A stretch of 64,000 nucleotides of DNA from Jaltomata sinuosa (Eukaryota; Streptophyta; Magnoliopsida; Solanales; Solanaceae), in contig QJPP01001556.1 of the NCBI GenBank assembly GCA_003996215.1, positions 310,001-374,000 of the forward strand. The letters run 5' to 3'. The notes beneath the pieces are model-generated. The model searched no databases. It was not told where the DNA came from and saw only the letters and a program-made list of their open reading frames with translations. Below are positions 32,685 to 45,781 of this stretch, piece by piece (the stretch's first letter is position 1; each line of letters starts with the position of its first letter). Both the position numbers and the translations under genes were made by a program.

Positions 32685-35600
32685 TGTTTTATCCCTTTTC
32701 GGAATTTTGTTATTTAAAAGAAAATGGTTTTGACACTTAGAAATTGTTTCGAAACTTGAGAGGAAACTTTAAAATAATTCTAAACAAATAGAGTCGCCAC
32801 TTGATTTTTATAAAAAAATTAAGAAAACTTAAAAGAATTTCAAAGACTTAAAAACAGAAATAAATCTTTAAAATTAGAGAAAATGGGTAAGGGTTCAAGT
32901 AACGTCTTAAGAAGGGTTTTAAGGCACTTAAGAACATCCGTTTAGATAACGGTTGGCCAAAGAACAATTTTGACTAACTTAAAAATGACTAAGTTTTGCA
33001 AGAGTTGAAATAAAAGATTTGAAATTTAAGAGGGAAGAATGATTTGAGCAAAAATGCTATCAATTAATTCAAAGCAAAATGACTACTTCAATTAAAGAAA
33101 ATTCATTCTTTGAAAAGATTCAAATTTAAGAAAGTTTAATTTAAAGCAAATTCCAAACAAAAAGGTTTTTAAAAGGTTCGAATTGAAAAGGTTTCTTTTA
33201 TTAAAGTATGAAAAACAAACCCGTATTTCAAAAGAATGATGTAAAATAAATTTAATTCAAGAAAAATCGGTGAGAATCAAAAGTCGTTAACTTTGAAATT
33301 CATTTCAACCAATTAAAGAATCTTTATTAAAGGATAATTTTTTAGAGATTTGAATAAATCCTAAATGATTACAAATAATCAAAATTTGCAAGAAAGTAAG
33401 TAATTTGAAGAAATAGTTTAAAAGAGGAAAATTTATTCTACCCAATAATAACTTTTAACGAAGAGGTCAATTTAAATAAACGAGGAAAAGGTTGAGACAC
33501 TAATTTGACTAGTTTTTGCAAGCTTACAACAAAAACAAGTTTTAAGAAGAAGAGAACATTTTTTCATGTCAAAGAAAAATTCTATTTTTTATTATTTTAA
33601 AGGCACTTTGGTAAAATGGTTCATTTTTATTCTATTTTTAACAAGGCAATTTGATAAAAGATCTAAATAAAAGAGCTAGGTAAAAGAAGAAATCAAAGAT
33701 AAAATTGGAGTAGCAACTCTAGGAAATTTATTTCGATTAAATGTTAGTTAATACAAATAATTCAAATAAATACATGGAAATAAAGAAGAGTTTGAGATTT
33801 GGGCCCCTGCTTTGGCCCATTTGAATTGTCCAAGTTTTTCGGACTCAATTTTAATGGACTTGAGCCCACTTCTGATTTGTATACAAGCTATGTATACTGC
33901 TGAATACCAATTGTATACTTCATATTTTCCGCTCTTAAAACCTGTATATCAGCTTTATTTTCTAATTTTTCTTCTTGGTTCCTGTATGTTAGCTTCCTGG
34001 AAGCGTATATCATTGTATATCACCAATATATGGAGGTATACCAGTGTATACCAACTTGTTTCTTCGTATATTAGCCCATTCCTTAGACTTTCCATAGGTT
34101 TTGACTCGAGATTGGGCTTTGCCCATCGAAAATACAGGTGAAGGGGTTGGGAGTCCAATTGGACTCAACAAAGAAGGTGTTCATGCATGGAAAAAGAAGA
34201 TAAAGATTAGACATCTTAGCATTGGTTATTAAACACAATCACGGAATACCATCAAAACTAACTAAACGAATGTTAATTGCACACAGAGCCACAATGATTA
34301 TGAGATTGAAATGCTTAGGTATCAAACCATCGTAACATAAAGTTGAAGCTAAGCCAAGCATTAATTCATTTCCCTTTTAGAACTCCCTACTGCTAGTGAC
34401 AAACTTCTGTAGTTAACTTTAAAGGAATCCACTTCACATCTAGCACAATATGCTAAGAATTTATATGAGAATAGTTGATTCAAACAACGGAAAAGGGCCA
34501 AAAATACCCATGAACTATCTGAAAAGGTTTAAATATACCCTTCGTTAATCTATTGGGCTAAAAATACCCCTCAGTCTATCTTTTTGGCTCACTTTTACCC
34601 TTAAAACTAACGGCCTTTATTTTTTTATTTTTTTAATTATTATTTATTACGTGGCGCTTTCTTATTGGACAAAACTAAAATCCAACCCATCAGATTTTTT
34701 CCTGCCGCCCCGACCCAATTTCACTACCCATGACCCAAACCCATTTAGAAAAACCCATCGACATAAAACATACATCGATCGTGGGATTCTCAGGTGCTGT
34801 TTGGCCTTCACGATTTACTTGATTAGGATTCTCAGCAACAGAAGGAATTGATTCCATAGTATTATTAAAAGCAGGTGCACTTTCTGCATTATTTTATTTT
34901 CTGTTGTTATTTGTCTTTGGGGTTTACCTCTCTCGAACTTTGATTTTGTTGTATTGAAGATATGGCAATGGATGTGTATGAAATAAAAAGTAAGAGCTTT
35001 GTTATTATGTTCCTCCCTTAGTTAACCACTGTATAAAGAAATTTTTTTTAAGCAAAACAAAATTTTGATTTCTAATTGCTCCGGCTGAACTTTGACATGC
35101 ATGGTGCACCCTTTAAAATAATCTAAAAGATATTTGTACCGCTGAACAAGCTTTTTTCTTTTATTTTCTGATTTTTATGGCTTGCATGAATTGGATTTTC
35201 AGAGTCAGAAAGAATTTATTTTATAGTGTTCACAGTCAGAACGATGATCGTATGTTTTATGTCCTTTGTTGGGTTTTTCTAAATGGGTTTGGGTCATGGG
35301 TAGTGAAATTGGGTCGGGGCGGCAGGGAAAATTCTGATGGGTTGGGTTTTAGTTTTTTCCAATACGAAAGAGCCACGTAATAAATAATAATTTAAAAAAA
35401 AAGAGGGCTGTTAGTTTTAAGGGTAAAAGTGAGCCAAAAAGATAGACTGAGGGGTATTTTTAGCCCAATAGATTATTTTAAGGGTAAAAGTGAGCCAAAA
35501 AGATAGACTGAGGGGTATTTTTAGCCCAATAGATTAACGAAGGGTATATTTAAACCTTTTCAGATAGTTCAGGGGTATTTTTGGCCTTTTCCGTTCAAAC

Positions 35601-37852
35601 AAAGATCAGGTAAGCTTCAAAATAACTTCCAATAGTCATAGACAAGGAAAGGAGCACAATGACAAGGGCATGATATGACATGAATTATTACACCACAAAC
35701 AGAGACAAAAGAAAGTTCACCACTTTAGGCACATTTCAAATTCCATTTGGCAGTAGATCCCAATACAACAGGATACCAACAATTCAACTAAACACCATAA
35801 AACCGAAAGGACAATAGAATGAAGAAGGAAGAAGGAAGTCGATAACAAATGAACTAACGACTATGCTTCAGTTCTCTATATTTTTTTAACAAGAGTTTTG
35901 ATCACTATTGGACTTGCATTAGATACATCTGTAACTAAAGGTACTTCTTAGGACTAATTAGGCTACAACTCTCCTGGCAATGAAAATAAGAACATAATGA
36001 CAAACCATCAAAAAGGGTTCCGCGTTATAAATTGACCTCAACACCAAAACTTAACAAATTCATTAGATATTCTGTTATACCATACCAACAATGGACACAT
36101 AAACTGCTCAAACAAATATAAAGGAAAGAGAGGAAATTTAGGGATTGCAGATTGATTGTAGAGCTAACGTTTATCCATCAAAATCACACTAAACAAGTTT
36201 ACAAAAGTTTCATATCATACCACACATATCATGAATACTAGCTGCTTAGGTAATCTAAAGGAATTCGGGGAGTTTCGAGTCTTTAGGAGCCCTTGGGATG
36301 AGCCAAACCAATGAGTTCAAAGCCTTTTCTAAGCTCGACTATTCCCTAAAACTCAACCCCTTAATCCTCTCAATTCACACAACCCAGATACAATGTTCAA
36401 TCAAACAAAACAGTGCTAAACCAACCAAACAACATTCATTCATAACAACACCACGTCAGCCGACTAGTTACAATAAGAACAAGAGAAGTGAAGTAAAGGG
36501 AAAGGGGGGTTTACCTTCTTCGGGGCAGCAAAGCTGAGATGAGACGAGTTGAGTTCCTCCGATGACTTTGCGACGAATTAAGAGCTCGAATTCACCTTGA
36601 TTTTCTAGGTTTCCCCAAAATTGGAGAAAAAGACTCTCCAAGATTTTGCTACCCAAAAAAACACCCTTAATCAATGAGGGGGGGGGGGGGGGTTATATAG
36701 GAGGGTTCTAGGGGTTTCCAACGGGTGGAAATGGGGAGAAAAGCTAGGGTTTTCTGATAAGAATTTTGAGGATTTTTGAAATCCAAAAACCAAAATCCTC
36801 CATATTAAGACACGTTTGTACCTGGAGGTATGATTTTAATCATACACCAGTGGTTTTGAGGATCATTCGTCGCAATTTAAGGTGAGGGACGTTTGAGAGG
36901 CCACCTGAATGATTTCCAGGTTCTTCTAGAACCTCGACAACTCAACCTTCGTACGAACAAAAGGAGGTGAGGGGAAATTAAACGGACGCATAATGATTTC
37001 TGGATATTTGAGAGTCTTTTGGAGCTTTTGAGGTGGAGTTTTGGTTGTCGTTTTGACGGAAGGTGTACTGGGTTATTGTTTGTTGTCATCTGTCGAAGAC
37101 GAAGAAAGAGAGAGAGAGAGTTTTAAGGGTCGTTTGGTTCAAGCGTAGGCTTAGAGAAAGAAAGAAAAGAGAGAGAATGTTAGGGTGTTAAGGTGTGAGG
37201 GTTGGGCCTGGACCAGGTCAGACTGGTGAAAAAGGGGAAATGAAGTGGGCTGGTGGGAATTGTTTTGGGCTGACAGATGAATGAAGTTGGGGATTTGAGT
37301 TGTGTTGAGGATTTGGTCACTTTGCTTTGCAAATGTGGCCAAATTTGGTCAAAATGATAACCAATGACTTAAATTGCAACCACACGATTGAAATTATACC
37401 CAAATTGGACCTAATTGAATTAATTCAAATGGATTTAGGCCGTAATTGAAATAAGGACCAACTAAATATGATTAACTTAATTGAGCTTTATTATTGTAAA
37501 TAACTAAAATAATTAATTCACCCTCATGTGTAAACATGTGTTTATGAAAATACCAATTTTCACAATTTAATTAACGTTTGAATTATTTTGATCAAAATAG
37601 ACAGTTTTAAATATTTTGAAATAATTTTGGAAAAAATCCCTTGAATATCTACTAAAATTCTTGAAATAGTATACATCTATATATATTATGAATATACATA
37701 GACGTATGTTTATTCATGAAGATTATAGAATACTCTCCGGAATTATTTTTTTTTTTTTTGAAAAGTTCTTTTAATTAATTATTTAGAATTGTTTAAAATC
37801 TAAAAGCTCGATAATTAATCGAATAGTGGAGAGTAAAAATTGGGTGTCAACA
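32685..37852 (-). repeat. Ogre 3' LTR (left copy)
   Basis: 5168 bp including the 1106-bp foldback MULE copy B and its duplication; about 4.05 kb without it. It matches the right LTR along its length apart from that insertion and a ~470-bp block (about 36893-37364) missing on the right. A poly-G run lies near 36678-36692. Confidence 0.9.
34488..35593. mobile_element. Foldback MULE-type MITE, copy B (in the Ogre LTR)
   Basis: Same family as copy A but inverted. The 9-bp duplication TTCAAACAA is perfect at 34479-34487 and 35594-35602. The right LTR has the single, unoccupied TTCAAACAA at 57099-57107. An internal duplication of about 60 bp (TTTTAAGGGTAAAAGTGAGCC) occurs at 35413-35535. Confidence 0.9.
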
Positions 37853-37868
37853 ACTGCCCCTCCCTTTG
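37853..37868 (-). promoter_or_regulatory. Ogre polypurine tract
   Basis: The minus strand reads CCCAAAGGGAGGGGCAGT just before TGTTGACACC of the 3' LTR. Confidence 0.8.
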
Positions 37869-39099
37869 GGTAGGGTGAGTGTAATGAACCCTGGGCAAAG
37901 GAAATTGACGATTCCAATTTTATCCGACCACTAGTTTATCTCTTGGAAGCGATTGGTTTTAGCATGAATTTCAAGGAATTATGGCCGAACTCTGATATCG
38001 ATTTTTCCACATATCTCAGGTTACATGAGAATTTAGGCCACTTGTAGTTCAAAAATTCTCGATTTTACACATGATTTTGAAAGAATTCCAAACATCCCGA
38101 TTTCAGAGTATGGAGAGACCGAAAAGCTGAGGAGTAAGATGATTGGGGGGAGTCAGAATGTAGCCGAGTTTTTAACATAGAGATCGCCTACATATCCCGG
38201 GACTTAGGAATCAGGCTGCTTGTAGTTCGACTCAATCGGTGAAAAAGGTAATCTTCATGTTAAGACAACCTTTGGCTCGGAATGAGTGACAAGTAATTGA
38301 TTTATGGGAAAGAGGCTCGTAATCATCTCAATTACAAATGTGGGCCCCTCACATCCATAGATAAGAGCTATATGGACATAATTCCCAAATCTCGAGGTGT
38401 ATTGTCACCCGAATTCAAAAAGAAAGAATATTGCTTCCAGCGTGAGTTCAGAAAATACCCTGGATACGAAACTAAGACCCAATGATAGGAAATAACCACA
38501 TGCCTTCTGACAGGGGTGTGGTTTGATTTGAAGCGGAAGTCGATTCTCAGCTCACGTCCAAAGAGTTTGGTATTCCTCTTTAGACTATGTCCCAGTTTGC
38601 TGCTAAGAAAAAGTTCCGCGTTGTGATGCATCCTTTTTTGGTGTAGTCCGCACCTGTGGTTTTGTTTTGAGAATTTCATCCTTCTCGGATTCTCTCGACA
38701 ACATTTCAAAATAAAATTATTAGTACTAAAGTAATTTCATTCGGAGAGATAGTTTCTTTGACATACCTCATCCTTTGGTTACATTCGAATCCCGTGTGGT
38801 GACGTCTTTGGACATATCTCGTACCTGCTATTCTCATTTTTTTGCGTCTGTTGTTTCTTGAAGAAGATTCCATCCTTTTCTGTCTCTGTCTTAGGAAATA
38901 TCGACTTCCATGACAAATAACATGATAGCCTTTGTAGCTATCGAATAAGATTGCCTTTGTGGCGATCATTGAATATGATGACCTTCATAGTCGTTTGACG
39001 CACAGTCCTCGTAACCATTTATGGCATTCTCTTGAACGTGATAGCCTTCGTGGTTATTGATAGTAGTCTTTGCATATGCCTTTGGGGTAAATCTTGCAC

Positions 39100-39600
39100 A
39101 TCATTCGTATTGACATGACTAACGAGTAATCTTGCACATCATCTGACTTTGGATAGAGGCGGTTTACAGATGTCCTTTGAATTGCCAGTTTTTGGGTAAT
39201 CCTGCACTTTTATCCAATTTTGGATGTAACACGACTTACAGATTTTCCTTGAACTGTTAGCCTTTGGGTAGTCCTACACAATATCAACGTGGATATGTCG
39301 TGACTTATAAATAACTCTGGGGCTATCAATTTCCGGTAGTCTTGCACTTTATCTAATTTCAGATATTATTACGACTTGCGCATTACTTTTGAACTGTCAA
39401 TTCTTCAGGTGATCTTGCACACTATCCGATTTTAGATATCGTTGCGTCTTACAGATGACTCTTAGTCTGTCAAGTTTTGGGAAATCTTGCACACTATCCA
39501 GTTTCGGACATTGTTGTGGCTTACACACGACCTTTGGCCTCCCAATTTTGGGAGATCTAATTCATCATCCAATTTGGATGGCGTCTTACAGACACCCTTC
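39100..39600. repeat. Diverged ~72-bp tandem repeats
   Basis: The word CTTGCAC.CTATCC..TTT..GATAT recurs near 39106, 39199, 39271, 39345, 39414 and 39487, each followed by a CGACTTACAGAT-like word. Confidence 0.6.
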
Positions 39601-39769
39601 AGACTATATGCTTTCGACTTCGGTGACAAGTGTTTTTTGATCATCGGGGGGTGACAAGGCCTTTGTCACACAATCAAAGATAATTGCATCTTCCGGTGAT
39701 CGACGCTTTTGAACATATAAACATCTTTCAGCGTGAGACTTCATTGTCTCAAATAAATAAGGGTGCATA

Positions 39770-40180
39770 AATATCCTCGACGTCAGACTATGCTATCTTG
39801 CGCGATATCGAATATAAATATGTTCAATGCCAGACTCCATCGTCTTGGCATAATAAGGAAGCAAACATATCCTCAACGTCAAACTCTACCATCTTACGCG
39901 ATGTTGGATATAAATATGCTGGATGCCATACTTGGTATAATAATAATAATATCGTTAACGTTAGACTTCGCCATCTCACACGATATCGAATATAAATACA
40001 CCAGCCTCGGCATAATAATAAGGAAGCAAATACATCTTCAATGTCAGACTCTGCTATCTCACGCGATACTGGGATATAAATATGCTGAATGCTAGACTTG
40101 GCATAATAATGATGAAGTAAATATACCCTCAACGTCAGACTCCATCGTCTCACGCGATGTTGGATATAAATATGCTTTTA
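39770..40180. repeat. Diverged ~80-96-bp tandem repeats
   Basis: About five units start with CTCAACGTCAGACT variants near 39775, 39871, 39952, 40035 and 40126. They continue with CATCTCACGCGATATTGGATATAAATATGC-like sequence in pieces. Confidence 0.7.
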
Positions 40181-40306
40181 GGTCAATTCTGCGCAGTAAG
40201 TGCGACTTAAGGACGCCTCTGAATGTCATCCTCTTTGAAACCGGTGGTAGAGGGACGTAATATTCACAGTGGATGTATGTCTGTGGTATTTAATGATGAT
40301 AGTCCT

Positions 40307-40428
40307 TACGACATGGTCCTCTTGACATGGTCCTCTGGACATGGTCCTCTTGACATAGTCCTCTTGACATAGTCCTCTTGACATGATCCTCTCGATATGG
40401 TCCTCTCGACATGGTCCTCTTGACATGC
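40307..40428. repeat. 14-bp minisatellite, about 8.6 copies
   Basis: The consensus CTTGACATGGTCCT repeats head to tail with few changes, for example CTTGACATAGTCCT and CTCGATATGGTCCT. Confidence 0.9.
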
Positions 40429-42132
40429 AAATATGATAATGATGTGGATGATTGTGCAATGGTATGCATAGAAGCTGCAGAAAACATCACCTTTGGTTTT
40501 AATGTTGTCCTGTTGACTCCTTTGTGTGTACCTGTGCTCAAGGCAAATAATTAGTAGACACAGCGTCGTTCTTACTAGCGACCACAGTCACACTTGAAAA
40601 AACTCTAAAGACAACGTCTCTGAAGCTAATCAAAACAACTTTTATTTCAAATATGAATGAAATGGTCGTGCCCATTTCTGGGAACAGCCACAAGTACCAT
40701 TTTCGAACATCGTTCTGTTCGTGGTGATTTCTGACTTGCTGGGAATCGGTGGAGAACTCTCTTTTGGTGTTTAGAGTTGACCAATATGTCCTGATCTGCT
40801 TGGGGACTCGAGGATGCTATCTCTCTCTCTCTTTATCTAGTAGTTCTTGCGAACTACAAGATAATTTGTCCATTCCAAGAGCTTTTGCCTCTTTCGGCTT
40901 TTTCCTATCATTTTGGCTTTTCTTGCCAATTTTGAGGAATATGGTCTCGTTGTATTGCTTTGAATGCATCGAATAGCGTGGGATTTTTTGCTGACTTCTA
41001 ACATACTTTTTAGGACGACCTGCATCCACAAAAAAATTGTCAGTTTTTTTGGCGAAACTGATCTGTGTTGACCTCCTTCGATCTCTTGCTCCTTGCTTTG
41101 ACTTTCTATATGCTTCCTATTATCGAGCACTCGTCGTCCTCTACTCTCCGAGTCATGGTAGACATAAGACAAAACCAAATTATAAAGGAGTAAAATTAAT
41201 TTTTTGTAAAGATTTTTCAAGCAAGTTCTTTGGAAAACAAAGATTTTGAAAAAAAGAAAAGTTTGGAAAGGTCTCTGCCGGTCATGTCATGTTCTAGCTC
41301 AACGAATATCCTTTATTTTAGGCCTTGACATTTCTAACATACTGCTGGCGGACTCTGGAGATCCTTTGTCATCCTTGCTGGGGAGTTTGGAAATGTTTTT
41401 CCGAGAAATCTATCACAGCTGGGGATCCATTCACCTCGGACTGGGGATTTTGAAGTAGACTTTGATCTCTTGGTGCTGGGGAATTTTTCGGAGTTTAATT
41501 CTGTACTCTTGAATGAAGATTTGGTGGAAATTTTGAGGTCTTCCTCAAAATTTCTGCCTCAGTTAAAGGTTTTGCAATGAATCTCACTCCATTGGCGAGG
41601 GACTTGAGACTCTATGGGGATTATGAGATTCTTTCTTGATATTCGTTTCGGTTGCTCTTCGGCACATTCTGTATTCCAATTTTCTCGGAGGGCAATCTTC
41701 GCCTTCTAAATTTTTGAGTTTCGTTTTCTCAAAAATTCTTCCCCAGTTTCCATTTCATGGGTGATATGACCGAGCCGTTGTGGCGCCTACGTATCCCGTT
41801 GAGGCAGGAATCAGGTCAAACGTAGTTCCCACACTTGAAGTGGGAGAATGTCAGAAGCAAATAAAGGGGTGACCAAAGCCGACAAATGTCGTCTACGTAT
41901 CTCATTCTTGAGAATTCAGGTCAAATGTAGTTCAAGATAGGAAGGGGAAAGGATAGATTTTCCTTAGGGGTTGATCGAAGCCGACACATGCTGTCTACGT
42001 ATCTCATTCTTGAGAATTCAAGTTAGACGTAGTTTGTACAAAGAGGATAGGGAATTTTGTGCTATTACAAAGCATAAAAGCGACTACAATTAGGAAATGT
42101 GATTACAGGGAAAGAAAAAAGAAAAACCATCC

Positions 42133-43448
42133 TTAGGCATAGTATCTATTCACAGCATCGGAGTTGATCGGCTTGGGCCACAGTTGGCCATCCATCTCGG
42201 ACAAAATCAAATCTCTTCCGGATAACACTTTTTGGACAGCATACGGGCCTTGCCAATTAGGCACAAATTTTCCTTTGTATTCCTCCTGGTGGGGAAAAAT
42301 ACGTTTAAGGACCAATTGTCCTATAGAAAATATGCGAGCTCTTACTCTCTTGTTAAACACACGAATCATCCGTTGCTGGTACAATTGACCATGGAATATG
42401 ACGCTCATCCTTTTCTCGTTAATCAGCCTGAGTTGCTCGTGACGAGCGCGGACCCACTCTTCGTTGCTCAGCCTGGCTTCTTGATTGATCATAAGGGATG
42501 ATATTTTGACCTCAGCGGGTACCACCGCTTCCGAACCATCTACCAACACATAAGGAGTTGCCCTGGTCAAAGTCCTAACGGTCTTCCGGTATCCCAATAA
42601 AGCATAAGGCAACATCTCGTGCCAGGATCAGTGATTATCGACCATCTTTCTTAAAATCTTCTTGATGTTCTTGTTGGAAGCTTCCACAACTCCATTCATT
42701 TGTGGACGGTATGCAGTTGAATTTTGGTGAGTGATTTTGAATTGCTCACATATTTCTCTCATCAAGTGACTATTTAGATTCGCTCCATTGTCTGTGATGA
42801 TTGACTCGGGGATTCCAAATCAGCAAATCAAATTGTTCTTGACAAAATCAGCTACAACCTTCTTGGTTATGGATTTGTAAGAAGCAGCTTCCACCCATTT
42901 GGTGAAATAATAGATTGCTACCAAAATGAATCTGTGTCCATTCGAGGCAGGTGGCTCGATAGGACCAATAACATCCATGCCCGGGCTACAAAAGGCCAAG
43001 GTGCACTCATAGCATGAAGCTCGCTAGGTGGCACTCGAATCAAATCTCCGTGGATCTGGCCCTTGTGACATTTCTGTATGAACTTGCTACAATCATTTTC
43101 CATGGTCATCCAAAAGTATCCGGCTCACAAGATATTCTTGGCTAGGGTAAACCCATTCATATAAGGTCCACACACTCTGGCATGTACTTCTTTGAGCAGT
43201 TTTGTACCTTCAACCGAGTCCGCGCATCTTAAAAATCCAAGGTCTGGAGTCCTCCTGTAAAGGATTTCTCCATTTAGGAAAAAGTTGTTGGCCACTCGGC
43301 GAATGGTCTTCTTTTGGTTAGAGGTCACCTCTTCTGGGTAGACCCCGACTTCTAGATACCTCTTGATATCATAATACCAGGGTTTTCCATCGGGTTCTAC
43401 TTCAACTTGCGCACAGTGTGCTGGTTGCTCTTTGAGACCTATCACCAA
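42133..43448 (-). pseudogene. Ogre integrase
   Basis: Reading leftwards from 43448, the zinc domain shows KEVHARVCGPYMNGFTLAKN and then CSKFIQKCHKGQIHGD. The second cysteine of the expected CxxC is Gly here. The core has a first aspartate in GMDVIGPIEPP (out of frame at about 42980), a second in SIITDNGANLNSH and a glutamate in NGVVEASNKNIKK. The C-terminal part (42615-42133) has a QGPYAVQKVLSG motif and ends at NRYYA. Stops lie at about 43122, 42824 and 42631, with a frameshift near 42990. It cannot make a working integrase. Confidence 0.85.
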
Positions 43449-43878
43449 CGGATCGATATAATTCTGGTCTGGTGCTGAATCATGGAGGATATGGTTGCTA
43501 AAGCATCAGAAAATTCATTTTAAATTCTCAGAGTATGTTTGAACTCGATCTTTCTGAACCTCTTGCACAGACTTTGTACCAACTTCACATATGAAACAAT
43601 CTTGGGGTTCTTCACAGCCCATTCGCCTTGGACTTGGTGAATTAATAAATCAGAGTCACCGATGACCAAGAGTTCTCAAACGCCCATATCAATAGCTAAT
43701 TGAATGTCGAGAATACAAGCTTCATACTCGGCCAAATGAGTTTGGCTGTCACCGGGTAATGCTGACCGGTTTTTGATACCAAGATTGCTCCAATGCCTGA
43801 ACCTTTGAAGTTGACCGCTCCATCAAAGAACAATCTCCAACCAGGGTATGCTTCTGCAAGATCTTCTCCTATGAACAA
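43449..43878 (-). pseudogene. Ogre second (archaeal-type) RNase H
   Basis: The minus frame reads GWRLFFDGAVNFKGSGIGAI, an RNase H start with its acidic residue in FFDGA. Further fragments in shifted frames resemble MAEYEA and GDSDLLIHQVQGEW. An additional RNase H of this type between RNase H and integrase is an established Tat-lineage feature. Stops near 43694 and 43520 break it. Confidence 0.7.
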
Positions 43879-45560
43879 AATCTATTCATATGGGAAGTAA
43901 GTTCGAAGTGGTTCATAATCTTCGTCAATCGGATTTTCTGCCAAATGATTTGCTAAGGCTTGTCCCTTGATTGCTTTCTGAGTCACATACACGATGTCGA
44001 ACTCACTTAGAAACATTTGCCACTTGGCCAATTTTCCCGTAGGCTTGGCCTTTTGGAATATGTACTTCAGAGGGTCCATTCTGGAAATGAGATACGTCGT
44101 ATAGGACAAAAAATAATGTCTCAACTTCTGGGCAACCCAAGTCAAAGCAAAACAAGTCCTTTCTAGCAAAGTATAATGAGCCTTGTAGGGAGTGAACTTC
44201 ATGCTCAGGTAATAAATTACTCCCTCTTTCTTTCTGCTTTAATCATATTGCCCTAGGACGCATCCAAATGCATTTTTTGAGACTGACATATATAGCAATA
44301 ATAGACTTTCTTATCTCGGAGGAACTAACACCGGTGGACTGGACAAGTTATTCTTGATGCGGTCAAAAGCTTGCTGGCATTCTCTGGTCCAACTGGTTGG
44401 CGCATCTTTCTTCAATAACTTGAAAATTAGTTCACAAATGACCATTGACTGGGCTATGAAACGGCTAATATAATTCAACCTTCCCAAGAAAATCATGACT
44501 TCTTTCTTGTTCTTTGGGGAAGGAAACTTCTGAATTTCTTTGATCTTCGAAGGGTCGAGCGTGATGTCCCTCCTACTGACTACAAAGCCCAACAACTTGC
44601 CAGCTAGTACCCCAAAAGCACATTTAGCGGGGTTCAGCTTCAGATTGTACTTCCATAGTCGATCAAAGAACTTCCTCAAATGATTTAAGTGATCCGAACT
44701 TTCACGGGATTTTATAATCACATCATCCACATACACTTTAATCTCCTTGTGAATCATGTCATGGAAAATAGTTGTCATTGCTCGCATGTAGGTAGCACCT
44801 GCATTCTTGAGACCAAACGACATTACTCGATAATGATAAACACCCCAAGGTGTGATGAAGGCCGTTTTCTCTGCATCCTCTTCGTCCATTAAGATCTGGT
44901 GGTACCCAGAAAAAAAATCCACAAATGACTACATCTCGTACTTCGCACAGTTTTCAATGAGGATGTGGATATTGGGCAATGGAAAGTTATCCTTGGGACT
45001 AGCTTTGTTTAGGTCCCGATAGTCAACACAAATTCTGATTTTCCCACCTTTCTTAGGAAATGGGACAATGTTGGCCAACCAAGTTGGATACTTCGTGACC
45101 TCTACCACCCCAGATTGGATCTGTTTGGTAACTTCTTTCTTGATCCTCAAACTCAGATCAGGTTTGAACTTTTGAGTCTTTTGTTTTACTGGATCAAACC
45201 CTGTATTGATAGGCAATTTGTGGGAAACTATGTCGGTGCTAAAACCCAGCATGTCACTATAGGCCCAAGCAAATATGTCAATATACTCTTGGAGCAATTT
45301 GATGAGTTCTCTTTTCTGTGCTTCTATCAGATGGATGCTGATTCTGGTTTCTTTGATCTCTTGGCCATCCCCTAGATTGACTACCTCGATTTCCTCTAGG
45401 TTGGGCTTTTCTTGCTTTTCAAAATCTTTCAGTTCCTCTGTCAATTATTTGGGAACCATGGTTTCTTCATCATATTCCTCGAAATCATCATTGTCTAGTT
45501 CGGTCTGTTTGTTAAGCTCTTGACATGACATGACAATGGCAGGTTTTAACTTATTATTAC
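43879..45560 (-). pseudogene. Ogre reverse transcriptase and RNase H
   Basis: RT is at 45444-44311 with motifs GGKIRICVDYRDLNKASPKD, SGYHQILMDEEDAEKTAFIT and the catalytic YVDDV near 44730. It continues to FLGRLNYISRFIAQS. A stop (TAG) lies between YEM and SFVDFF at about 44926. The first RNase H is at 44202-43882 (HYTLLERTCFALTWVAQKLR; HLAENPID). A break in frame occurs at about 44310-44203. The minus strand has TTTGGTTTCAG ending at 45560, a good splice acceptor; Ogre elements are known to remove an intron between protease and RT. Confidence 0.85.
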
Positions 45561-45781
45561 TGAAACCAAAATAACATGGGTTAGATAATAACGAGTAAAC
45601 ATATATAATGATGAATAGGAAATGTTTTTGAAATAAGGAAGCTCTCATTGATTTTCAAAAATATTTACAAACTATGGCTACAACCCGTACGAATGCAGGT
45701 TCATGCCTTTTGGAAAGCAGTAAAAATAGTATGAGAAAATTGAAAACATAAAGGGTGGGTCAGGAAGCCTCATCTGGAACG

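Larger units (their letters stand above)
37869..42130 (-). other. Ogre 3' non-coding region
   Basis: About 4.3 kb between the integrase stop and the polypurine tract. It holds no coding signal but several repeat types: five copies of a CTACGTA...GTAGTTC motif, diverged ~72-bp repeats, ~80-96-bp repeats and a 14-bp minisatellite (listed separately). ORFs here are repeat artefacts. Confidence 0.7.

Noticed and set aside
33812..34141. 109-codon plus frame
   Set aside because: LTR sequence; the right-LTR counterpart is disrupted, so it is not conserved coding.
36298..36537. 79-codon plus frame repeated at 57810-58049
   Set aside because: Lies in both Ogre LTRs; the repetition reflects the LTR pair. 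Possible LTR-encoded peptide, but nothing supports translation.
40226..40541. Minus frames with a 14-residue repeat (SRGPCQEDHV)
   Set aside because: Simple translation of the 14-bp minisatellite; three units make one protein period.
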